A stretch of DNA of 64,000 nucleotides. Origin: Hymenobacter citatus (GTDB taxonomy: Bacteria; Bacteroidota; Bacteroidia; Cytophagales; Hymenobacteraceae). Shown here one piece after another: positions 1 to 8,174 of this stretch. Each line of letters starts with the position of its first letter. Position 1 is the first letter of the stretch. The stretch covers positions 310,001 to 374,000 of the forward strand of contig NZ_JACSCY010000002.1 in the NCBI RefSeq assembly GCF_014333615.1. The letters are read 5' to 3'. The position numbers were made by a program, and so were the translations under genes. The notes beneath the pieces are model-generated. The model worked only from the letters and a program-made list of their open reading frames with translations. It was not told the DNA's origin and made no database searches.

Positions 1-87
1 ATTGTGCAGCGCCACGGCGGGCACCTCACGCTGGCCTCGGAGCCTGGCACAGGCACCACGGCCACGGTGCTGCTGGCCGCTGCGTGA
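1..87 (+). CDS. Sensor histidine kinase, C-terminal fragment (partial)
   Basis: The first 28 codons read in frame from base 1 to a TGA at 85-87. The peptide IVQRHGGHLTLASEPGTGTT is the end of a HATPase_c domain: the G2-box region, where 'GG..L.SEPGxGT' contacts the ATP lid. The gene begins before the window, so the sensor domain and phospho-accepting His cannot be seen. It lies upstream of an efflux operon on the same strand, and a hairpin follows its stop. A cognate response regulator is probably encoded just outside the window (inference). The family call is firm; the signal sensed is unknown. Confidence 0.85.
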   Translation: MVQRHGGHLTLASEPGTGTTATVLLAAA

Positions 88-115
88 GGGATTGGGTTGT
101 GGAAGGACAGAGGGG

Positions 116-153
116 CTGGGCTAAGGAAGAACGTTATTTCTTCCTTAGCCCAG
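116..153 (+). terminator. Perfect 16-bp hairpin after the kinase gene
   Basis: Positions 116-131 and 138-153 are perfect reverse complements (arm CTGGGCTAAGGAAGAA) around a 6-nt loop. The hairpin lies 28 nt after the kinase stop. No uninterrupted T-run follows, only a T-rich stretch from 160 to 173, so this is a likely but not textbook intrinsic terminator separating the kinase from the efflux genes. Confidence 0.6.
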
Positions 154-169
154 TCACCATTTTAATCTT

Positions 170-202
170 TTCTAATGTTGTTCTAAGACGGTTCTAACGC
201 CG
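170..202 (+). promoter_or_regulatory. Three 11-bp-spaced direct repeats (TTCTAA), probable response-regulator site
   Basis: TTCTAA occurs at 170-175, 181-186 and 192-197, exactly 11 bp apart, as TTCTAATGTTG, TTCTAAGACGG and TTCTAACGCCG. Tandem half-sites at a one-helical-turn spacing are how OmpR/PhoB-type response regulators usually bind. The array lies between a sensor kinase gene and the small membrane protein plus RND efflux genes, as expected for a two-component-controlled pump. The regulator assignment is an inference; the repeat is seen directly. Confidence 0.5.
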
Positions 203-239
203 GGCGGGTTCTTTTGTAGTACACAAGCCCGAAAACCGA

Positions 240-539
240 ATGCAACAAGATAGCCGGCACATCATGCTGATTTGGCTGCTGTTGGGAGCCCTGTTGCTCT
301 CCACGGCGCTGAATTGCTACCTCGTGCTGCCGCAGAACGACACCACCTGGGTAGGCTGGCTGGGTTCCGACGACGACGAGGACGACGACGAGTTGCCCAG
401 CGTGCCCAATGCCACCGAAGAATTACGTCTCACTCGGGCCATGTTGGCTCGCTGTCAGGCCGAACATTTACGTAAGGATAGCTTACTAGTAAGTGAAGCC
501 ACTCATGAGGCGGCGGCCACGGCAGCGGCAGGTCTCTGA
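240..539 (+). CDS. Small membrane-anchored acidic protein, function unknown
   Basis: This 99-residue protein is not a family I recognise. Residues 1-8 are polar, residues 9-30 form one hydrophobic membrane segment (LIWLLLGALLLSTALNCYLV), and a strongly acidic run DDDEDDDE follows near residues 44-51. The tail (about 59-99) is rich in Glu, Arg, Leu and Ala and could be helical. This layout suggests a single-pass protein with the acidic part outside the inner membrane. It starts 37 bp after the TTCTAA array and 63 bp before the efflux adaptor, so it may be the first gene of the efflux transcript. The acidic run could bind cations, which would suit a metal-responsive system, but that is speculation. 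Reality of the gene is moderately supported by position, start and clear topology. Confidence 0.55.
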   Translation: MQQDSRHIMLIWLLLGALLLSTALNCYLVLPQNDTTWVGWLGSDDDEDDDELPSVPNATEELRLTRAMLARCQAEHLRKDSLLVSEATHEAAATAAAGL

Positions 540-602
540 CGACCACGGGCCGCTTTTTTCTGTTTGTGAATCAATCCTTTTACACCTTTTTACTCTCTCT
601 CC

Positions 603-1754
603 GTGTCTTTTTCGGATTCCTCCTTCCGCCAGTTTTTCTGGGTTGTTTTACCGCTGGCCGCTGCTACACTAGGCAGTTGTTCTGAAAAAAGTCAGGCCGA
701 TACCAACAAATCGGAAGTGTCGGAGGTGCCGGTGGTGCAGCTAGCCCCCCGCGACACCATCCTGCACCACGATTATGTAGCCGATATTGAAGCGGTGCGC
801 AACGTGGATGTGCGGGCACGGGTACCGGGTTTTCTGGAGCACATCTACGTGGATGAAGGCCAGGTTGTGAAGAAAGGCCAGCCTTTGTTCCGCATCAATG
901 CCAGCGAGTACAAAGAGCGCCTGGCCAGTTCAGCGGCCAACGTGCGCAACGCTCAGGCGCAGGAGCAGGTAGCAGAGTTGGAGTTGAACCGGGTGCAGAT
1001 GCTGGTAAAGAAAAACATCATTGCTTCTTCCGAGCTAGACGTGGCAAAAGCCAAGCTGCGCGCCGCCCAATCGATGGTGCAGGAGGCTCGTGCTGCCCGC
1101 GCCAATGCCAACTTCAACCTATCATACACCCTCATCAAAGCCCCCTTTGATGGTATCATCGACCGGATTCCGCTGAAAACGGGTAGCCTCGTGGACAACG
1201 GCACGCTGCTCACCAGCGTGTCGGACCTGGGCGCCGTGTACGCTTACTTCAATGTGGCCGAGAATGAGTACCTGGAGTATGCCAAAACCCGCCAGCGTAC
1301 CAAGCAGTCAGGCAAAGACTCGGTGACGCTGGTATTGGCCGACGGCACGCCCTACCGCCACGGCGGCCGCATCGAAACGATGGAAGGCGAGTTTGAGGAA
1401 ACCACCGGTTCCATTGCGTTCCGGGCACGTTTTCCTAACCCCGAGGGCCTACTCAAGCACAACGCCAGCGGCCGGGTGCGTCTCCAAAACGCCGTGAAAG
1501 ATGCCCTGCTAGTGCCCCAGCGCGCCGTGTTTGAGACCCAGGACAAAAACTACGTGTTTGTGGTAGGCGCAAATGGCAAAATCAAGCAGCAGTCCTTCAC
1601 GCCCCAGGCCCGCCTGTCGGACTTCTATGTAGTGAAATCGGGCCTGAAACCCGGCGAGCGAATCGTGTACGAAGGCGTGCAGGATCTGCGCGACGGCAAC
1701 ACCATTCAGGCCCGGCCCGTGGCCATGAAGACCCTGCTGGCCGAAGCGCAGTAA
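603..1754 (+). CDS. RND efflux periplasmic adaptor (membrane fusion lipoprotein)
   Basis: This 383-residue protein is the periplasmic adaptor linking an inner-membrane RND pump to its outer-membrane channel. The GTG start at 603 gives a lipoprotein signal with lipobox LGSC (Cys26), which supports this start. The biotinyl-lipoyl-like half (about 65-105, with VPGFLEHIYVDEGQVVKKGQ) is followed by an alpha-helical hairpin (about 100-165), the second lipoyl half (APFDGIIDRIPLKTGSLV) and beta-barrel/membrane-proximal domains to the end (VPQRAVFETQDKNYVFVV). Length is normal for AcrA/MexA-type adaptors. The pump gene follows 161 bp later, with a palindromic repeat between them, and the outer-membrane factor comes after that. 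Substrate is not predictable; the HAE1-type pump beside it suggests hydrophobic compounds rather than metals. Confidence 0.92.
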   Translation: MSFSDSSFRQFFWVVLPLAAATLGSCSEKSQADTNKSEVSEVPVVQLAPRDTILHHDYVADIEAVRNVDVRARVPGFLEHIYVDEGQVVKKGQPLFRINASEYKERLASSAANVRNAQAQEQVAELELNRVQMLVKKNIIASSELDVAKAKLRAAQSMVQEARAARANANFNLSYTLIKAPFDGIIDRIPLKTGSLVDNGTLLTSVSDLGAVYAYFNVAENEYLEYAKTRQRTKQSGKDSVTLVLADGTPYRHGGRIETMEGEFEETTGSIAFRARFPNPEGLLKHNASGRVRLQNAVKDALLVPQRAVFETQDKNYVFVVGANGKIKQQSFTPQARLSDFYVVKSGLKPGERIVYEGVQDLRDGNTIQARPVAMKTLLAEAQ

Positions 1755-1761
1755 GGCTATT

Positions 1762-1861
1762 GTCATGTTGAGCGCAGCCGAAGCATCTCGCGTGCTGACG
1801 ACAGATAGTAAATGGATTACTAGCAAGCAAGATACTTCGACTTCGCTCCGCTCCGCATGAC
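1762..1861. repeat. ~100-bp imperfect palindromic repeat (GTCATG subtype)
   Basis: The element starts GTCATGTTGAGCGCAGCCGA and ends with the complementary GACTTCGCTCCGCTCCGCATGAC. It is 100 bp long and fills the gap between the efflux adaptor and pump genes. The same design recurs at 6872, 31384, 60348 and 63079. This copy and the one at 31384 share 'GAAGCATCTCGCGTGC', so they form a subtype. It would form a hairpin in mRNA and could tune expression of the pump relative to the adaptor (inference). Confidence 0.8.
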
Positions 1862-1915
1862 GGGCAACATACTACTCTTCCCCACTACCTCACCTAAGCA
1901 TCCCTACCCTCCTTT

Positions 1916-4900
1916 ATGTTCGATATCTTCATTCGCCGGCCGGTACTGTCGCTGGTTATTTCGTTGGTTATCGTGTTTCTGGGCCTGCTGGCCCTGATTC
2001 AGCTGCCCATCACTCAGTTTCCCGACATCGTGCCGCCATCCGTAACCGTGACGGCGCGCTACACCGGCGCCAACGCGGAGGTGTGTACCAAAGCCGTGGC
2101 TACGCCCCTGGAACGCGCCATCAACGGGGTGCCGGGCATGTCCTACCTCACCTCGGTGAGTACCAACAGCGGCATCACGCTCATCACCGTGTTCTTCCAG
2201 GTAGGCACCGACCCCGACCTGGCGGCCGTGAACGTGCAGAACCGCGTGCAAACGGTAATTGACGAGCTGCCGGAGGAAGTAATTAAGGCAGGCGTAAGCA
2301 CCGAGAAAGAGGTGAACAGCATGCTGCTCTACCTCAATATTATGAGCGACGATAAGTCGGTGGGGGAGAAGTTTATCTACAACTTCGCCGATATCAACGT
2401 GTTGCAGGAGTTGAAGCGCATTGACGGGGTAGGATTCGCCGAAATCATGGGCTCGCGCGAGTACTCCATGCGCGTATGGTTGCAACCCGACCGCATGGTG
2501 GCCCTGAACGTGTCGGCCGACGAGGTGATTGAAGCCATTCGGGCGCAGAACGTAGAGGCGGCCCCCGGTAAATCGGGCGAAAGCTCGGGCGGCGCCGACC
2601 AGGAACTACAGTACGTGCTGCGCTACACGGGTAAGCTGTTTGAGCCCAAGCAGTACGAAAACATTGTGGTGCGCGCTACCCCCGATGGTTCGGTGCTGCG
2701 CCTCAAAGACGTGGCCCGCATCGAGTTCGGCTCCCTGAACTACGGCATGACGTCGAAGATTGACGGGCGCCCCTCGGCGGCCATCATGCTCAAGCAGCGC
2801 CCCGGCTCCAACGCCTCGGAGGTAATCGAAAACGTGAAGAAGCGCATGGCCGAGCTGAAAGGCACAAGCTTCCCGCCCGGCATGACCTACAACATCGCCT
2901 ACGACGTGTCACGCTTCCTCGATGCCAGTATTCATGAGGTGCTGCGCACGCTGGTAGAGGCCTTTGTGCTGGTGTTCCTGGTGGTGTTTATCTTCCTGCA
3001 AGACTGGCGCTCTACCCTCATTTCGGCCCTGGCCGTGCCGGTGGCGCTCATTGGTACGCTGTTCTTTATGCAGCTGCTGGACTTCAGTATCAACCTGCTC
3101 ACGCTGTTTGCGCTGGTGCTGGCCATTGGTATTGTGGTCGATAACGCCATTGTGGTGGTAGAGGCCGTGCACGTGAAAATGACCGAGGACCACATGAGTC
3201 CGAAGGAAGCCACGTTTGCGGCCATGCACGAGATTGGCGGCGCCATTATCGCCATCACGCTGGTGATGTCGGCGGTGTTCGTGCCGGTGTCGTTTATGGA
3301 TGGTCCGGTGGGCGTGTTCTACCGGCAGTTCTCGCTTACGCTGGCATTTTCTATTGTCATTTCGGGTATCAATGCCCTTACGCTCACGCCGGCGTTGTGC
3401 GCGCTGCTGCTGCGCCACGCGCCGGAGGGCGAGCAAAAAGGCCTCATGGGCCGCTTTTTTGGTGGCTTCAACCGCTACTACGAGGGCCTGGCCCTGCGCT
3501 ACCAGAAGCTGGTGCGCGTGGTGGCCAACCGCCGCGTGGTGACCATTGGATTGATGCTGGTGTTCTTTGTAGCCACTTACGGCATCACCACCATCCTACC
3601 CACGGGCTTCATCCCAACCGAAGACCAGGGCATGATCTACGTGAACGTGACCACGCCGCCCGGCGCCACTGTGGAGCGCACTGAGAAAATACTCGACGAG
3701 GTGCAGCGCATTGCTGAAAAGCTGGGGCCAGTGGAATCAGTATCGACGCTGGCTGGCTACAGCCTGACCACGGAAGTGGCCGGCGCCTCCTACGGCATGG
3801 GCATGATCAACCTGAAACCCTGGGACGACCGCGAGGAGTCGGTGCAGGACATGATTGCCCAGCTGGAGGAGAAGACGCGCTACCTCAAAGACGCGGATAT
3901 TCAGTTCCTACCCCCGCCCACGGTGCCGGGCTTCGGCAACAGCAGCGGCTTCGAGCTGCGCCTGCTGGACCGCACTGGCCGCGGCGACCTGCAACAGACC
4001 GCGCAGGTTTCAAACGACTTCATTCAGGCCTTACAAAAAACGCCCGCCGTGGGCTCGGCCTTCACCAGCTTCGACGCCAGCTTCCCGCAGTACCTCATCC
4101 ACGTAGACCAGGAGCAGGCCGCCAAGAAAGGCGTGACCATCGACAAGGCCATGAGCACCCTGCAAACCCTGATGGGGTCGTTTTACGCCTCCAACTTCAT
4201 CCGTTTCGGGCAGATGTATAAGGTGATGGTGCAGGCCGCGCCCGGCTTCCGCACCAAGCCCGAGGACGTGCTGAAAATGTACGTGAAAAATGACCGGGGC
4301 GAGATGGTGCCCTACTCCACCTTTGTGCGCCTGGAGCGCGTGTACGGTCCCGAGCAGCTCACGCGCTACAACATGTATACCTCGGCCATGCTCAACGGCG
4401 ACGCCGCCAACGGCTTCTCCTCCGGCGACGTGATTAACACCGTGGCGCAGGTAGCGGCCAAAGAGCTGCCCCGCGGCTACAGCTACGAGTGGTCGGGCAT
4501 GACGCGCGAGCAGGTACTGTCCGGCGACCAGGCCCTGTACGTGTTTGCGGTGGTGCTCTTGTTTGTGTACCTGCTGCTGGCCGCTCAGTACGAGAGCTTC
4601 CTGCTGCCGCTGCCGGTTATCCTGAGCCTGCCGGCCGGTATTTTCGGGGCGTTCTTGTTCCTGAAGCTGCTGGGGCTGGAAAACAACATCTACGCCCAGG
4701 TGTCGCTGGTGATGCTGATTGGCTTGCTGGGTAAAAACGCCATCCTCATTATTGAGTTTGCGGTGCTGCGCCGCAAGCAGGGCGCCTCGGTGCTGGATGC
4801 GGCCGTGGAGGGCGGCTACTCCCGCCTGCGCCCCATCCTGATGACCTCCTTCGCCTTTATTGCCGGTCTGCTGCCACTTACCATTGCCACCGGCGCCGGT

Positions 4901-5083
4901 GCGCTCGGCAACCGCAGCATCGGTACGGCGGCGGCGGGCGGTATGCTCATCGGTACGCTGGTAGGGGTAGTGTTGATTCCGGGGCTGTACGTGCTGTTTT
5001 CGCGAGACAAGAAAGAGCCTGTGGAGGATGAGCACAGTCCGGTAGAACCCGTGCCCGAAGAAACCGCCCATGCTATAGCATAA
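1916..5083 (+). CDS. RND multidrug efflux pump, AcrB/HAE1 type
   Basis: At 1055 residues this has the normal length of a hydrophobe/amphiphile efflux pump: 12 membrane segments and two large periplasmic porter/docking loops. The start (MFDIFIRRPVLSLVISLVIV) matches the conserved first helix of the family. It pumps substrates from periplasm or membrane into the TolC-type channel, driven by protons. In TM4 the proton-relay motif reads GIVVDNAIVVVE. E. coli AcrB has Asp407-Asp408 here, so the second Asp is Asn. The TM10 lysine motif GLLGKNAILIIEFA is intact. A shorter C-terminal tail rich in Glu and Pro follows TM12. It is co-directional with the adaptor and the outer-membrane factor. Substrate unknown. 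Confidence 0.95.
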   Translation: MFDIFIRRPVLSLVISLVIVFLGLLALIQLPITQFPDIVPPSVTVTARYTGANAEVCTKAVATPLERAINGVPGMSYLTSVSTNSGITLITVFFQVGTDPDLAAVNVQNRVQTVIDELPEEVIKAGVSTEKEVNSMLLYLNIMSDDKSVGEKFIYNFADINVLQELKRIDGVGFAEIMGSREYSMRVWLQPDRMVALNVSADEVIEAIRAQNVEAAPGKSGESSGGADQELQYVLRYTGKLFEPKQYENIVVRATPDGSVLRLKDVARIEFGSLNYGMTSKIDGRPSAAIMLKQRPGSNASEVIENVKKRMAELKGTSFPPGMTYNIAYDVSRFLDASIHEVLRTLVEAFVLVFLVVFIFLQDWRSTLISALAVPVALIGTLFFMQLLDFSINLLTLFALVLAIGIVVDNAIVVVEAVHVKMTEDHMSPKEATFAAMHEIGGAIIAITLVMSAVFVPVSFMDGPVGVFYRQFSLTLAFSIVISGINALTLTPALCALLLRHAPEGEQKGLMGRFFGGFNRYYEGLALRYQKLVRVVANRRVVTIGLMLVFFVATYGITTILPTGFIPTEDQGMIYVNVTTPPGATVERTEKILDEVQRIAEKLGPVESVSTLAGYSLTTEVAGASYGMGMINLKPWDDREESVQDMIAQLEEKTRYLKDADIQFLPPPTVPGFGNSSGFELRLLDRTGRGDLQQTAQVSNDFIQALQKTPAVGSAFTSFDASFPQYLIHVDQEQAAKKGVTIDKAMSTLQTLMGSFYASNFIRFGQMYKVMVQAAPGFRTKPEDVLKMYVKNDRGEMVPYSTFVRLERVYGPEQLTRYNMYTSAMLNGDAANGFSSGDVINTVAQVAAKELPRGYSYEWSGMTREQVLSGDQALYVFAVVLLFVYLLLAAQYESFLLPLPVILSLPAGIFGAFLFLKLLGLENNIYAQVSLVMLIGLLGKNAILIIEFAVLRRKQGASVLDAAVEGGYSRLRPILMTSFAFIAGLLPLTIATGAGALGNRSIGTAAAGGMLIGTLVGVVLIPGLYVLFSRDKKEPVEDEHSPVEPVPEETAHAIA

Positions 5084-5106
5084 TGCGGTTGAGAAGCTAG
5101 AACGAA

Positions 5107-5272
5107 TTCCCCTCCTTTTTTAAGGAGGAGTGCCCGCAGGGCGGGGTGGTAAACGTCGTTGAACGACATTCAGAACGTAGCTTTTCTAGCCTTTAGCTTC
5201 TAGTTCTAGCACCCTCCTGACGGATTTACCACCCCAGCCTTCGGCCACCCCTCCTTGAAAAAAGGAGGGGAA
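5107..5272. repeat. Long imperfect inverted repeat between pump and outer-membrane factor genes
   Basis: The left arm (5107-5153) runs from TTCCCCTCCTTTTTT to GGGGTGGTAAA; the right arm (5225-5272) is its near reverse complement, from TTTACCACCCC to AAAAGGAGGGGAA. The arms are about 47 nt with a few mismatches and are separated by about 70 nt. Each arm also contains a small internal hairpin (CTCCTTTTTTAAGGAG on the left). The loop contains a second set of short repeats built on CTAGCTT/TAGCCT. No gene is seen in 5084-5358. It could attenuate transcription between efflux genes or be a miniature mobile repeat. Confidence 0.7.
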
Positions 5273-5358
5273 CTAACCTAGTTCCTAGCTTCTCTAGCCT
5301 TAGCTCTTAAACAACCAATATATACTCGCTGCCGCTGCCTTCTCTCCTCCATACCTGC

Positions 5359-6828
5359 ATGAACCCATCTTCTATGACCCGCCGTTTCCTACCCCTAGCT
5401 GCTAGTCTGGCCCTGTTGCTAGCTGGTAGCTGCCGCTCGGTAGGCCCGGTGACGATGCCCCGCGCCACTCCCATTCCTACTACCTTCGGCACCGTAACGG
5501 ACACTACCAGCGTCACTGATACGGTGAGCATGGCCAATCAGCAGTGGCAACACTTCTTTGCCGACCCCAACCTGGTAGCGCTGCTCGATACGGCTATTCG
5601 CTCTAATCCAGATCTGGGCATTGCCATGCAGCGTGTGGAGGCGGCCCGTGCCAACGTGTTTATTACGCGCGGTGCCATGCTACCGGCCGTCACGGGCGTG
5701 GCCTCGGCCGGGGTAGAGCGCTACGGCAAATATACCCTCAACGGCACCGGCAACTACGACACCAATCTGTCGCCGAATATCGACGGCCGCCGCCTCATCC
5801 CGAACCCTACCCCCGATTTCTTTCTGGGCCTAAGAAGTGCCTGGGAACTGGATATCTGGGGCAAGCTACGCAACCGCCGTCGTGCCGCCTTCCTGCGCGT
5901 GTTGGCCACCGAAAAAGGCCGTCAGTTTGTGCAAACGGCGCTGGTAGCCGAGGTAGCCCGCCTCTACTACACCCTGCTGGCCCTCGACAACGAGCTGGTG
6001 GTGCTGGGTAAAAACCGGGCGTTGCAGGAGCGCGCTGTGGAGATTGTGAAGATCCAAAAGGCCGGCGGACGGGCTACGGAACTAGCTGTGCAGCAGTTTA
6101 TTGCTCAACTCTTGCGCACCCAAAGCCTGCAATACGAAGCCCGCCAGCGGGTGGTGGCTGCCGAGAATGAGCTGAATCGCTTGCTGGGGCGCTACCCCCA
6201 GCCCATCACCCGCGGCGAGCCCATTGGCGTGCAGCCCCTACCCGCCAGCGTGGCCACCGGTGTGCCCACCACCATGCTCCTGCGCCGCCCCGACGTGCAA
6301 CAGGCCGAGCTGGAGCTAACAGCCGCCAAAGCCGACGTAGCCGCCGCCCGTGCTGCTTTCCTACCTTCACTGGTACTCACGCCCTATGTAGGCTTCAATG
6401 CTTACCGCACCTCTGTATTGCTGAATCCTAGCTCGTTAGCCTACGGCCTGCTGGGCGGCCTCACGGGCCCCCTCGTCAACCGCGCCCCCCTGCGCGCCGA
6501 TTATGCCCGCAGTGCCGCCGAGCAGCGCACGGCCTACTACGAATACCAGAAAGCCGTGCAAACTGGTTTCGAGGAGGTAGTTACCAACCTGAAAGGCATT
6601 GAGAACTACCAACGCATGTACGAGCTGCAGCAGCAGGAAGTGGAAGCCCTCAACAAAGCCGTCGACATCTCCAACGACCTCTACGGCGTGAATTACTCGT
6701 CCTATCTCGAAGTAATTACGGCCCAGCGCAACGTATTAGAAGCGGAGCTAAACATCACCAAAACCCGTCGCGAGCAATTCCTCCTCCTCATCGACCTCTA
6801 CCGCGCCCTCGGCGGCGGTTGGGAGTAA
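5359..6828 (+). CDS. Outer-membrane efflux lipoprotein, TolC/OprM (NodT) family
   Basis: This 489-residue protein forms the outer-membrane exit duct for the adaptor and pump encoded upstream. A lipoprotein signal ends in LAGSC (Cys25, or Cys20 if the second Met at 5374 is the start; both fit). Two repeats of the outer-membrane efflux domain follow. Typical features are WQHFFADPNLVALLDTAI at the start of repeat 1, a long coiled-coil region rich in Ala and Glu, and LLRRPDVQQAELELTAAKAD at the start of repeat 2, the signature of the NodT family. Length is normal. It completes a three-part RND efflux system; the 275-bp spacer with an inverted repeat may let it be transcribed separately. Confidence 0.93.
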   Translation: MNPSSMTRRFLPLAASLALLLAGSCRSVGPVTMPRATPIPTTFGTVTDTTSVTDTVSMANQQWQHFFADPNLVALLDTAIRSNPDLGIAMQRVEAARANVFITRGAMLPAVTGVASAGVERYGKYTLNGTGNYDTNLSPNIDGRRLIPNPTPDFFLGLRSAWELDIWGKLRNRRRAAFLRVLATEKGRQFVQTALVAEVARLYYTLLALDNELVVLGKNRALQERAVEIVKIQKAGGRATELAVQQFIAQLLRTQSLQYEARQRVVAAENELNRLLGRYPQPITRGEPIGVQPLPASVATGVPTTMLLRRPDVQQAELELTAAKADVAAARAAFLPSLVLTPYVGFNAYRTSVLLNPSSLAYGLLGGLTGPLVNRAPLRADYARSAAEQRTAYYEYQKAVQTGFEEVVTNLKGIENYQRMYELQQQEVEALNKAVDISNDLYGVNYSSYLEVITAQRNVLEAELNITKTRREQFLLLIDLYRALGGGWE

Positions 6829-6871
6829 GGTGGTGAAGTTGTGAGTTTGTGAAGTTGTGAATAAGGCCTCT

Positions 6872-6971
6872 GTCATCCTGAGCACAGCGAAGGACCTTAT
6901 GCCAGTTGAACGAGTCGTTGCTACGTCAGTCGTTCTGCTGTGATAAGGTCCTTCGCTGCGCTCAGGATGAC
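6872..6971. repeat. 100-bp palindromic repeat (GTCATCCTGAGC subtype)
   Basis: The copy starts GTCATCCTGAGCACAGCGAA and ends with TTCGCTGCGCTCAGGATGAC. It lies between the convergent ends of the outer-membrane factor gene and the LacI-type regulator gene. Short repeats of 'GTGAAGTTGTGA' come immediately before it. It is 100 bp, like the copies at 1762 and 63079. In this position it could act as a bidirectional transcription stop (inference). Confidence 0.85.
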
Positions 6972-7013
6972 ATATTTCCACCTCACGCCTTCCTACCCAC
7001 CCCTCTTACCCCT

Positions 7014-8174
7014 TCAACAACTTCCCTTCAACGACGACTGCCGCACGACCAAGTCGCCGGCGATGACGAAAGTGCGGGGTTGGAAGCTCTCTTTCTGTTG
7101 CATCTGCTCCAGAAACAGGCGAGCCGCTTGCTGCCCGATGCGGTAGGGGTGTAGGTCGATGGTGGTAAGCCCCGGCTCGATAAGGGCCGCCAGAAACTCG
7201 TCGCCGAAGCCTACAATGGCCACGTCTTGCGGTACGCGCAGATTGCGCTGTTTCAGGGCCAGAATCAGGTCGAAAGCGTTGGTGTAATTGATGGCGAAAA
7301 TGGCATCTGGTGGCTCGGGTAGGGCCAGCCAGGTAGCCAGGGCTGCTTCGGCCGCCTCTGTCCGGAAGTTGATGTGCGTCCGCAGCTCCGGCAGCACCGG
7401 CAAGCCATGCTTTTGCAAGGCGCTGAGGTAGCCCGCCTCCCGTTGCTGGCTGATGAGCAGGGAAGGAGGCCCGGCCAGAATAGCTATCCGCTGGCAGCCC
7501 TGCTCAATCAAATGCTCCGTGAGCACAAAGGCGGCGTGCCAATCGTCCAGAATTACCTTGGCGCTATTTATCTCGTCGCTTACTCTGTCAAAATGCACCA
7601 CCGGAATGCCCCGACTGGCGGGAGGCTTTACGTGGTCAAAGTTTTCCGTTTCGCGGGAGTGGCAGATCAGCAGGCCATCTACCCGGCTGGCCACCAGCGC
7701 CTGCACATTGCTCACCTCCGTTTGGTACGATTCCTTCGACTGGCAGATCATCACGCGGTAGCCCGCCTCGGCCGCTACTTGCTGAATACCGCTGACGGCC
7801 GTAGCAAAAAAAGGCCGCTCAATATCGGGTATTACCACACCAATGGTATTGGTTTCGCTGCTTTTTAGGCTCTGTGCCAGCAAGTTGGGCTGATAATCAA
7901 GTTGGCGGGCCACCTCCAGTATAGCTTGGCGCGTGTTGGCGTTGATATCGGTGTGCCCATTCATAGCCCGCGACACGGTGGAGGGCGCTACGCCCAGCAC
8001 TTTGGCCACGTCACTGATGGTGGTCTGGTGGCGCTTGCGGGGTGGGGTAGGGGGAGCCGATGCGGCATCGGTGAAGTGGTAGTCGCAGGCCTTGCAGAAG
8101 TAGCGCTGGCGGCCCCGGATAAATCCGGCTCGCATCACAGAATCGGCTAGGCCGCATTTGCTGCACTTCATCAT
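7014..8174 (-). CDS. LacI-family transcriptional regulator with N-terminal IS1-type zinc ribbon
   Basis: The 386-residue protein has an unusual three-part layout. Residues 4-30 form a zinc ribbon, Cys4-x2-Cys7 ... Cys27-x2-Cys30, with GFIRGRQRYFCKAC strongly recalling the IS1 InsA/Zn_Tnp_IS1 family ('G.srGkqrY.Ck.C'). After a Pro-rich linker (about 40-47) comes a LacI helix-turn-helix (TTISDVAKVLGVAPSTVSRA, about 51-70) with the hinge helix. The periplasmic-binding-protein-like sugar-sensor domain fills residues 100-386. It is divergent from uxuA and likely controls the xylan/glucuronate locus. Palindromes with the same core lie in its own upstream region (8302-8321) and before xylB (24321-24352). 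The inducer is unknown; a uronate or xylose derivative fits the context. The start chosen keeps the complete ribbon; the adjacent Met at residue 2 is equally possible. Confidence 0.9.
   Translation of the reverse strand: MMKCSKCGLADSVMRAGFIRGRQRYFCKACDYHFTDAASAPPTPPRKRHQTTISDVAKVLGVAPSTVSRAMNGHTDINANTRQAILEVARQLDYQPNLLAQSLKSSETNTIGVVIPDIERPFFATAVSGIQQVAAEAGYRVMICQSKESYQTEVSNVQALVASRVDGLLICHSRETENFDHVKPPASRGIPVVHFDRVSDEINSAKVILDDWHAAFVLTEHLIEQGCQRIAILAGPPSLLISQQREAGYLSALQKHGLPVLPELRTHINFRTEAAEAALATWLALPEPPDAIFAINYTNAFDLILALKQRNLRVPQDVAIVGFGDEFLAALIEPGLTTIDLHPYRIGQQAARLFLEQMQQKESFQPRTFVIAGDLVVRQSSLKGSC

Noticed and set aside
4031..5071. Minus-strand 346-residue frame in the RND pump
   Set aside because: Antisense to conserved membrane helices of the pump; composition (His, Gln, Arg rich) typical of a GC-driven shadow frame.
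6748..6981. Short minus-strand frame translating as CHPERSEGP
   Set aside because: This peptide is the well-known false translation of the GTCATCCTGAGC palindromic repeat, not a gene.
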